Part shown: one piece after another, positions 1 through 5,366 of the stretch
How the letters are laid out: each line of letters starts with the position of its first letter
Numbering within the stretch: the stretch's first letter is position 1
Origin: CAZVFE01 sp964626405
GTDB taxonomy: Bacteria > Bacteroidota > Bacteroidia > Cytophagales > Spirosomataceae
DNA: 7,263 nt
Assembly (NCBI GenBank): GCA_964626405.1
Contig: CAZVFE010000074.1
Span: 1 to 7,263 of the forward strand
Direction: 5' to 3'
Made by a program: the position numbers and the translations under genes
The notes under the pieces: generated by a model
Databases searched by the model: none
What the model saw: only the letters and a program-made list of their open reading frames with translations
Told to the model about the DNA's origin: nothing

Positions 1-756
1 GTCGTAGCTATTGTTATTTTTTCATTAACTTCCATAGCTGCTAAGGTTGTTGGTTCCCTATTCGAAATTAAATCAAAAGCGGCAAATACATCCTCTTCGA
101 TTTTATCCAATATCGCCAAATCCCTTATCTATGCCGGGGGTTTATTGATTATAGTTCAAAATTATGGGATCGAAGTTTATCCCTTACTTACTACTTTAGG
201 TCTTGGAGGTTTGGCCGTTGCTTTAGCTCTTCAACCTACCCTTTCTAATTTGTTCTCCGGCTTGCAAATTATCGCCTCTGGAAAAATTAATATCGGTGAT
301 ATTATTGAATTGGAAAATGGGAAAAGAGGTACTGTTCAAGATATTTCCTGGAGATCAACCTCCATCATTACCGCTCAAAATAATGTGATTGTTATTCCTA
401 ATTCAAAAGTTGCAGATTCTATTATTGAAAATTTCTTCCTTGCAGATAAAGAAGTTACTTTCAATGTTCTGATTGGCGTCGGTTACGATTCCAACCTAGA
501 TCATGTAGAAAAAGTATGTCTCGAAGTTGCTAATCAGGTTTTAACTGAAAACGGTACCATGGCCAAAGATTTCGAACCATTTGTTCGCTTCTATAATTTT
601 GGTGAAAGTAGTATCGACCTAAAAGTCTTTATGAAGGTAAATGAATATGCAGACCAATTCCTGATGACCTCCCTTTTTATTAAAGAAATACAAAAGAGAT
701 TTAATCAAGAGAATATTGAAATTCCTTTTCCAATTCGTACGCTTATTCAAAAATAA
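1..756 (+). CDS. MscS-family mechanosensitive ion channel (5' end cut by window edge)
   Basis: This is the C-terminal 251 residues of a small-conductance mechanosensitive channel, an inner-membrane pore that opens under membrane tension to release solutes during hypo-osmotic shock. The reading frame is open from base 1 with no stop, so the true start lies left of the window; an internal TTG at 145 is only a leucine codon. Counting from the edge, residues 1-20 and 39-53 look like membrane helices. Residues 60-92 match the pore-lining helix, with the small-residue run GLGGLAVALALQ followed by LSNLFSGLQII. The MscS beta domain follows: GDIIELENGKRGTV at 99-112, then NNVIVIPNSKV at 127-137. The end, IPFPIRTLIQK, is the usual end of the cytoplasmic cage. 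Family assignment is secure, but the paralogue type and the N-terminal helices cannot be judged. No clear hairpin terminator follows. Confidence 0.93.
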   Translation, partial: VVAIVIFSLTSIAAKVVGSLFEIKSKAANTSSSILSNIAKSLIYAGGLLIIVQNYGIEVYPLLTTLGLGGLAVALALQPTLSNLFSGLQIIASGKINIGDIIELENGKRGTVQDISWRSTSIITAQNNVIVIPNSKVADSIIENFFLADKEVTFNVLIGVGYDSNLDHVEKVCLEVANQVLTENGTMAKDFEPFVRFYNFGESSIDLKVFMKVNEYADQFLMTSLFIKEIQKRFNQENIEIPFPIRTLIQK

Positions 757-813
757 AAATTTAAATTTCTTGCTAAAATTCCTAGATCTGGACTGTCAGT
801 CATAGTTCATCTA

Positions 814-844
814 TTGAATTTGTCATTTTATCTTTTTATATTTG
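814..844 (+). promoter_or_regulatory. Bacteroidota-type promoter for the lipoprotein/MerC unit
   Basis: TATATTTG at 837-844 matches the -7 consensus TAnnTTTG of Bacteroidota sigma-A promoters exactly. TTG at 814-816 lies 20 bases upstream, within the spacing usually seen for the -33 element. A transcript would begin near 849-852, giving a 5' leader of about 45 bases before the ATG at 897. The consensus is established knowledge for the phylum; the start site is inferred. Confidence 0.72.
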
Positions 845-857
845 CAACATAGTTGCA
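843..857. promoter_or_regulatory. Palindromic operator, candidate Fur/Zur-family site
   Basis: TGCAAC and GTTGCA form a perfect 6-base inverted repeat around the 3-base centre ATA. The site shares two bases with the -7 element and covers the expected transcription start, so a protein bound here would block the promoter. Size and symmetry suit a dimeric repressor of the Fur superfamily, and the downstream MerC-like and metal-ligand-rich proteins point to metal control. The repeat is seen directly; the regulator is inferred and is not encoded in the window. Confidence 0.55.
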
Positions 858-896
858 TTTGATTTTATTTTGTAAAAATATGATCAAATATTATAT

Positions 897-1526
897 ATGA
901 GAAATTCTTTTTTAATTTTTATTAGTTTATTTGTCTTTACCTCTTGTATCGATTTAAAAGATGTGAGTCCTGTAGAAGATAATGAACTGATAACACGAGT
1001 GGTTTTAAATTTTGAGGTAATTAATTCAGAATCTGAAATTGAAATTGAAGAATATGGAATGGAAGAAGATGATGACCATGATGATGATCATAATTCTTCA
1101 GATTCCTCTAATCATCAATATTTGAGTTTTACTTGGAAAGATAGCAATGGGGATGGGATCTTAGATTTTGTGGATCAAGTCGTCTTAGACCACTCTTTAC
1201 AATATAAATTGAGAATTGAATTTTGGGATGATACCAAAATTCCTGCAGAAAGAATTTCCCATGAAATTGAAGAAGCAGCTGATTTTCACCTAATTAAATT
1301 AAAAATTGATCCAATAGCAATTGCAAATCATGTTGCCAAAGATCGCGATAGAAAAGGGAATAAACTAGGTTTAAATAATTATTTCAAACCAAATGGAAAA
1401 GGTCAAGGTATAATTAATGTCGTCCTGTATCACCAACCTCCTGTAAGTGGGCAGGATATTAAAGATGGAGAAAGTGAATTAGGATCCATTGATGCTGACG
1501 TAAAATTTGATTTAAAAATAGAATAA
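897..1526 (+). CDS. Exported lipoprotein with Asp/His-rich tract and EF-hand-like loop, putative metal binder
   Basis: A 209-residue protein of unproven function. Residues 1-16 form a short lipoprotein signal peptide ending in the lipobox FTSC, with Cys17 as the lipidated residue, so the protein should be anchored in a membrane on the far side of the inner membrane. Residues 56-73 are an acidic and histidine-rich stretch containing DDDHDDDH, a plausible zinc or other divalent-metal ligand. Residues 82-93 fit the EF-hand calcium loop at every key position: D82, N84, D86, G87, L89, D93. The remainder looks like beta strands ending in DVKFDLKIE. From memory, the pattern (SFTWKDSNGDG, later EFWDD, EIEEAADFH, VVLYHQP) resembles flavobacterial lipoproteins often labelled 'type 1 periplasmic binding fold superfamily', but I could not check this. 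The stop codon directly abuts the ATG of the MerC-like gene, so the two are almost certainly co-translated. The start at 897 is the only ATG in this frame before the signal peptide. Confidence 0.8.
   Translation: MRNSFLIFISLFVFTSCIDLKDVSPVEDNELITRVVLNFEVINSESEIEIEEYGMEEDDDHDDDHNSSDSSNHQYLSFTWKDSNGDGILDFVDQVVLDHSLQYKLRIEFWDDTKIPAERISHEIEEAADFHLIKLKIDPIAIANHVAKDRDRKGNKLGLNNYFKPNGKGQGIINVVLYHQPPVSGQDIKDGESELGSIDADVKFDLKIE
1062..1115 (+). other. Asp/Glu/His-rich putative metal-binding tract in the lipoprotein
   Basis: These 18 codons encode lipoprotein residues 56-73, made of Glu, Asp, His, Ser, Asn and one run of DDDHDDDH. Similar His/Asp loops occur in zinc-binding proteins and transporters. 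It is low-complexity sequence, so metal binding is inferred from composition only. Confidence 0.5.
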
Positions 1527-1919
1527 ATGAAAAAAAGAATTGTGAAATTAATGCAATCAGAAAAGTTAGGGATAACTCTTTCTATTTTATGTGCAATTCA
1601 TTGCCTATCACTCCCTTTAATTTTATTTTTTGCTCCTTATATTGCCTCTAGCTTTGTTTTTAATGAATCCTTTGAATGGTTTTTGGTAATTACTTCCTTC
1701 GTACTTGCAGCATTTTTATTAATCAAAGACTATCGCCGCCACAAAAATCTAATCCCTATTTTTCTTTTATCTTTGGCGTTTCTTACAAAATTAATTGATT
1801 TCATTGTCAATCAAGAATCCTATCATTGGTTCTATGGTATTTGTCTAGGAGTATTCATTAGCCTTGCCTATTGGAAAAACTACCAGCATAAAACCACATG
1901 TAGCTGTAAAATATCCTAA
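1527..1919 (+). CDS. MerC-domain inner-membrane protein
   Basis: This 130-residue protein has about four hydrophobic helices (roughly residues 15-36, 49-66, 75-92 and 100-116), the size and topology of MerC. The first helix carries the diagnostic metal-thiol motif C22-A-I-H25-C26 followed by LSLP. The C-terminal tail carries a second pair, C125-S-C127. In mercury-resistance operons MerC brings Hg(II) across the inner membrane through such cysteine pairs. No merA, merR, merT or merP gene is present here, and MerC-like proteins in Bacteroidota are widespread outside mer operons, so transport or handling of another soft or transition metal such as zinc is more likely than mercury resistance. The ATG follows the lipoprotein TAA with no gap, which makes translational coupling and shared control by the operator at 843-857 likely. 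The family is well supported; the substrate is inferred. Confidence 0.85.
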   Translation: MKKRIVKLMQSEKLGITLSILCAIHCLSLPLILFFAPYIASSFVFNESFEWFLVITSFVLAAFLLIKDYRRHKNLIPIFLLSLAFLTKLIDFIVNQESYHWFYGICLGVFISLAYWKNYQHKTTCSCKIS

Positions 1920-1946
1920 TTTTCAAGATTTCCCCTGAAGTTTTAG

Positions 1947-1954
1947 TATCTTTG
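1947..1954 (+). promoter_or_regulatory. gatB: -7 promoter element of the gatB run
   Basis: TATCTTTG is an exact TAnnTTTG match, 19 bases before the gatB start codon. No good TTTG or TTG is visible at the -33 distance, so the promoter is half-supported. The predicted start of transcription near 1960 would leave a leader of only about 14 bases. A 12-base palindrome AAAGAATTCTTT at 1957-1968 overlaps that point. Confidence 0.55.
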
Positions 1955-1973
1955 GGAAAGAATTCTTTTCACT

Positions 1974-3431
1974 GTGAGTAAATTTAAAAATTCAGATTAT
2001 CAGGCCGTTATCGGACTTGAAATACATATTCAATTACAGACAGATTCAAAAATTTTTGCATCTGACCCTGTAAGGTTTGGTGCACAACCCAATACCCTAA
2101 TCTCTCCTATATCTTTGGGGCATCCTGGGACATTGCCTAAATTAAATAAAAATGCAGTTAATTTTGCGATTAGAATGGGTATTGCCCTTGGTTCTAAAAT
2201 AAATCCATATCAATATTTCGATAGAAAAAATTATTTTTATCCTGATCTTCCAAAAGGATATCAAATTACCCAAGATAAAACTCCAATATGTTTAGGAGGA
2301 GGAATTGAAGTAAAATTGAAGGAAGGAAAACATCGTTTGGAATTTCATCATGTTCACTTAGAAGAAGATGCAGGAAAATCTATTCACGAAGGTGATGATC
2401 CCTTTTCATTCTTAGATTATAACCGTGCTGGTACTGCATTGATTGAAATGGTAACAGAGCCATGTATCCATTCAGCTGAAGAAGCCTCTGCTCTTGTTAC
2501 TGAAATTAGAAAATTAGCTAGATATTTAGGTATTTCTGATGGAAACATGGAAGAAGGAAGTCTAAGGGCGGATGTCAATATCTCAATCAGAAAAAAAGGT
2601 TCTAATACACTTGGTACGAAGGTTGAAATAAAAAATATGAATTCCATTCGAAATATTCAAAGAGCAATTGAGTATGAATGTGAAAGGCAACTCGAAGAAT
2701 TGGAATCTGGAGGAAAACTCGTTCAAGAAACCCGTACATATGATGCAAACTTGAATAAAACCTTTTCCATGAGGGTAAAGGAAACCATGAATGATTACCG
2801 TTATTTCCCTGAACCTGATTTGGCTCCTTTGGAAATTACAGACCAATGGTTGAAGGAAATTAAAGAAACAATGCCAACCCTGCCATGGGAACAAGAAGCA
2901 TTGTTGAAATCAAAATATCAATTAAATGATTATGATGCTGAACTAATTGCCGATTCCCGGGAATTATCAGATTATTTTTTAGCCTGTGCTCAGACAACCA
3001 ATAATTATAAACTAATTGCCAATTGGTTATTAGGCCCTGTTAAATCCTATTTAAATGAAAAATTAATTTCAATAGAAGATTTTCCAATTCAACCAGGGAA
3101 TTTATCTAAATTGATAAATCTAATTGAGAATAAAGTCATTACCAATAATTTGGCATCACAAAAATTATTCCCAATTTGTATCGAAAACCCAGAAAAAGAC
3201 CCTGCTTTAATTGTAGAAGAACAAGGTTGGAATAAAAAGGAAGATTCAAATGAACTTGAAGCGATTGTTGATCAGGTATTAACCGAATTAGCCGATAAAG
3301 TGAAGGAATATCAAAATGGCAAAAAAGGCTTATTAGGTTTATTTGTTGGACAAATTATGAAAAAATCAGGAGGAACAGCCGACCCTAAAATGGTCAACCA
3401 ATTAGTGATGAATAAATTAGAAAACCGATGA
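1974..3431 (+). CDS. gatB: Aspartyl/glutamyl-tRNA(Asn/Gln) amidotransferase subunit B
   Basis: GatB is the kinase/transamidase subunit of the cytoplasmic GatCAB complex, which converts misacylated Glu-tRNA(Gln) and Asp-tRNA(Asn) to Gln-tRNA(Gln) and Asn-tRNA(Asn) using ATP and ammonia supplied by GatA. The 485-residue length is normal. Family landmarks are IGLEIHIQL at 13-21, LGHPGTLPKLN at 48-58, FYPDLPKGYQI at 88-98, HLEEDAGK at 128-135, the signature DYNRAGTALIEMV at 148-160, and GNMEEGSLRADVN at 190-202. The C-terminal YqeY-like tRNA-binding domain ends with GQIMKKSGGTADPKMV. In the signature, Ala155 stands where proline is usual. The start is GTG: it gives the expected N-terminus, and an in-frame TAG at 1944 limits upstream extension. 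A weak GGGAAAG lies at 1954-1960. The gatA and gatC genes are not in the window. The last four bases overlap the next gene (ATGA). Confidence 0.97.
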   Translation: MSKFKNSDYQAVIGLEIHIQLQTDSKIFASDPVRFGAQPNTLISPISLGHPGTLPKLNKNAVNFAIRMGIALGSKINPYQYFDRKNYFYPDLPKGYQITQDKTPICLGGGIEVKLKEGKHRLEFHHVHLEEDAGKSIHEGDDPFSFLDYNRAGTALIEMVTEPCIHSAEEASALVTEIRKLARYLGISDGNMEEGSLRADVNISIRKKGSNTLGTKVEIKNMNSIRNIQRAIEYECERQLEELESGGKLVQETRTYDANLNKTFSMRVKETMNDYRYFPEPDLAPLEITDQWLKEIKETMPTLPWEQEALLKSKYQLNDYDAELIADSRELSDYFLACAQTTNNYKLIANWLLGPVKSYLNEKLISIEDFPIQPGNLSKLINLIENKVITNNLASQKLFPICIENPEKDPALIVEEQGWNKKEDSNELEAIVDQVLTELADKVKEYQNGKKGLLGLFVGQIMKKSGGTADPKMVNQLVMNKLENR

Positions 3432-4546
3432 AAAAATTAATCTTATTCCTTATAGTTTTATTCAGCTCAACTCAAATATTTTCTCAAAATTTTGAAATAA
3501 ACCTGCATTCCAATTTAAATGAAAAGGGGAAGCAAATTTATTTGGAATATTTAAACCCGGTAAAGGGACGACAAATTATTGACTCGGCCATAGTAGATGC
3601 TGATAATAATATTCAATTCAAAGGAAGCGTAAAAGATGGCGGAGCATTTTATTATGTTAATCTATTTGGAGGTGAAAAGCCAGAAAGAATACTTTTGATT
3701 TTAGAAGGAAATGAAAAAATTTCAATTGAATTAGGGGATAAAAATCCTGATACGAATCTAAGAAATTATACAATTAGCTCGGAAAATTCGACTAATCTTC
3801 CTTTTCAAAATAAATTAATGGAATTGTCTGCTTTCATGAATCAGACAGTTCAACGCTTGAATAATAAATTTCAGGAGGATCAGACCAAAGGTGAAGAAAT
3901 AGAAAAAGAATTCCAAGATATTCAAGCCAAAACGATCGATCAGATTGCCGAAATGATTCCAGAAATGGGATCTCATTTAGTAGCTTTATTCGCTACGAAT
4001 TTTTTGGATCAGACCAATGATATAGAATTATTAAAAGAAATAGGATCAAATCTTGTCAAGGAAAGGCCGGATCATCCCTTAGTAAAAGCTTTTTTGAATA
4101 GTATTCAAGCAACAGACCAGGTTAAAATTGGTTCTAAAGCTCCTGATATTTCCCAATTAAGTCCGGAAGGTGAAATGTTTTCTTTAAGTTCTTTAAAGGG
4201 GAAATTAGTTTTACTAGATTTTTGGGCGTCTTGGTGTGGGCCATGTAGACGAGAAAATCCGAATGTAGTGAAGACCTATAATAATTATAAGGATAAGGGA
4301 TTTGAGATTTTAGGAATTAGTTTAGATGAAAATAAAGCTGCTTGGTTAAAAGCAATTGAAAAAGATGGTTTAATCTGGAAACATGTTTCTGATTTAGGAT
4401 ATTGGAGAAATGAAGCAGCAGTTACTTATGGAGTAAAATATATTCCACAAACCTTTTTGGTAGATCCAAAAGGCATCATAATTGCCAAAGATTTAAGAGG
4501 GGCCCAATTAGAAGAATTTCTAAAAGATTATTATTCAAAAAATTAA
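3428..4546 (+). CDS. Exported TlpA-like thiol:disulfide oxidoreductase (thioredoxin fold)
   Basis: A 372-residue periplasmic or envelope-attached redox protein. Residues 1-20 are a signal peptide (KK, a hydrophobic core, then IFSQ, with likely cleavage before N21). Residues about 21-105 form a beta-rich N-terminal domain resembling DUF4369, which often precedes thioredoxin domains in Bacteroidota, followed by a helical linker to about 230. The AhpC/TSA-redoxin domain spans about 234-370. It has the active site W269-C270-G-P-C273 and the cis-proline in YIPQTF (P340), so both catalytic cysteines are present. Such proteins usually reduce disulfides in exported proteins, including apocytochromes c; the partner here is unknown. 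There is no lipobox cysteine. The ATG overlaps the gatB stop by four bases and proC follows after 10 bases, so it is probably co-transcribed with both, although no functional link among the three is evident. Confidence 0.92.
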   Translation: MKKLILFLIVLFSSTQIFSQNFEINLHSNLNEKGKQIYLEYLNPVKGRQIIDSAIVDADNNIQFKGSVKDGGAFYYVNLFGGEKPERILLILEGNEKISIELGDKNPDTNLRNYTISSENSTNLPFQNKLMELSAFMNQTVQRLNNKFQEDQTKGEEIEKEFQDIQAKTIDQIAEMIPEMGSHLVALFATNFLDQTNDIELLKEIGSNLVKERPDHPLVKAFLNSIQATDQVKIGSKAPDISQLSPEGEMFSLSSLKGKLVLLDFWASWCGPCRRENPNVVKTYNNYKDKGFEILGISLDENKAAWLKAIEKDGLIWKHVSDLGYWRNEAAVTYGVKYIPQTFLVDPKGIIIAKDLRGAQLEEFLKDYYSKN

Positions 4547-4556
4547 TTTTATTAGC

Positions 4557-5357
4557 ATGAAAATTGCAATTGTAGGTTGTGGAAACATGGGTATGGCCTT
4601 CGCCAATTCATTTATTCAATATAATTTAGTTGATAAATCTGATTTACTTTTGATTGAAAAAAATCCTGAAAGAGGAGCAATACTTCAGGAGCAAAAAGCA
4701 GGAGTAGTGGTTGACACTATTTCTTCAAAAATTCAGGATGTAGATTTAATAATTCTTTCTGTAAAACCACAAGATTTTCTAACAGTTGCTGCTGAAATCA
4801 AGAATTATATTAAAGAAAACCAAGTAGTATTATCCATTATGGCTGGTATTACGATTGCTAAAATTCAAGAAAATTTGGGTCATCCTTCTATTATTCGTGC
4901 AATGCCAAATACTCCAGCTATGCTTGGACAAGGTATGACGGCCTTTGTATCTGCAGATGGAATTGATACGAAGACCATATTGAAAATTGAGAATTTGATT
5001 AATTCGACTGGAAGAGCAATTTATTTAGATTCTGAGGAATTAATTGATGGAGTAACGGGGTTGAGTGGATCAGGACCTGCATATTTCTACTATATTGTAA
5101 AAGCCATGGTTCAAGCAGGGGAGGAAATGGGTTTTGATCAAAAAATGGCTTCTATGTTAGTGAAGCAAACTTTATTAGGCGCCTATCATTTAATGCAGAC
5201 ATCAGATAAAAGTTTGGATGAATTGATTCAGGCTGTTGCTTCAAAGGGAGGAACTACTGAAGCAGCCCTAAGAACATTTGAAGAAAGTGGTGTAGCAGAT
5301 GGCCTTAAAAAAGGTATTATTGCTGCAAAAGATAGGGCAAAAGAATTGAATAAATAA
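4557..5357 (+). CDS. proC: Pyrroline-5-carboxylate reductase
   Basis: This cytoplasmic enzyme catalyses the last step of proline synthesis, the NAD(P)H-dependent reduction of 1-pyrroline-5-carboxylate to L-proline. The 266-residue length is typical. The Rossmann motif GCGNMG sits at 7-12, SVKPQ at 68-72, AMPNTPA at 115-121 and SGSGPAY at 170-176. The C-terminal dimerisation-domain signature contains ASKGGTTEAAL at 228-238, with the conserved GGTT that lines the substrate pocket. The ATG lies 10 bases after the TlpA-like gene and no promoter is visible between them, so proC is read as the last gene of the gatB run. No other proline-synthesis gene (proA, proB) is nearby. The stop codon is separated from that of the opposing mutL by 9 bases, with no terminator hairpin in the gap. 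Confidence 0.97.
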   Translation: MKIAIVGCGNMGMAFANSFIQYNLVDKSDLLLIEKNPERGAILQEQKAGVVVDTISSKIQDVDLIILSVKPQDFLTVAAEIKNYIKENQVVLSIMAGITIAKIQENLGHPSIIRAMPNTPAMLGQGMTAFVSADGIDTKTILKIENLINSTGRAIYLDSEELIDGVTGLSGSGPAYFYYIVKAMVQAGEEMGFDQKMASMLVKQTLLGAYHLMQTSDKSLDELIQAVASKGGTTEAALRTFEESGVADGLKKGIIAAKDRAKELNK

Positions 5358-5366
5358 ATTATATCT

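Larger units (their letters stand above)
757..896. other. Intergenic region between the MscS gene and the lipoprotein gene
   Basis: This 140-base gap is very AT-rich. It holds a 12-base palindrome AAATTTAAATTT at 757-768 just after the MscS stop codon, an 11-base palindrome GACTGTCAGTC at 791-801, and the promoter and operator described separately. The in-frame signals around 880 (ATG then TGA at 898) do not support another gene. No GC-rich stem followed by a T run was found, so how MscS transcription ends is unclear. Confidence 0.7.

Noticed and set aside
145..147. TTG as the start of the MscS gene
   Set aside because: The frame is open and encodes plausible membrane helices from base 1, so the start is outside the window and this TTG is an internal leucine.
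757..768. AAATTTAAATTT as a terminator for the MscS gene
   Set aside because: It is AT-only, has no loop and would make a very weak stem, so it cannot be called a terminator.
880..900. ATG at 880 as a start for the lipoprotein or a leader peptide
   Set aside because: It is in a different frame and meets TGA after six codons. A leader-peptide role has no support.
1527..1919. Part of a mercury-resistance transposon
   Set aside because: No other mer gene, transposase, resolvase or terminal inverted repeat is present, and composition matches the neighbours.
2417..2647. 76-codon minus-strand reading frame inside gatB
   Set aside because: It overlaps conserved gatB codons on the opposite strand and looks like no known family.
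2583..2894. 103-codon minus-strand reading frame inside gatB
   Set aside because: It is antisense to the conserved signature region of gatB, has no recognisable protein features, and has no promoter. It is a shadow of the real gene.
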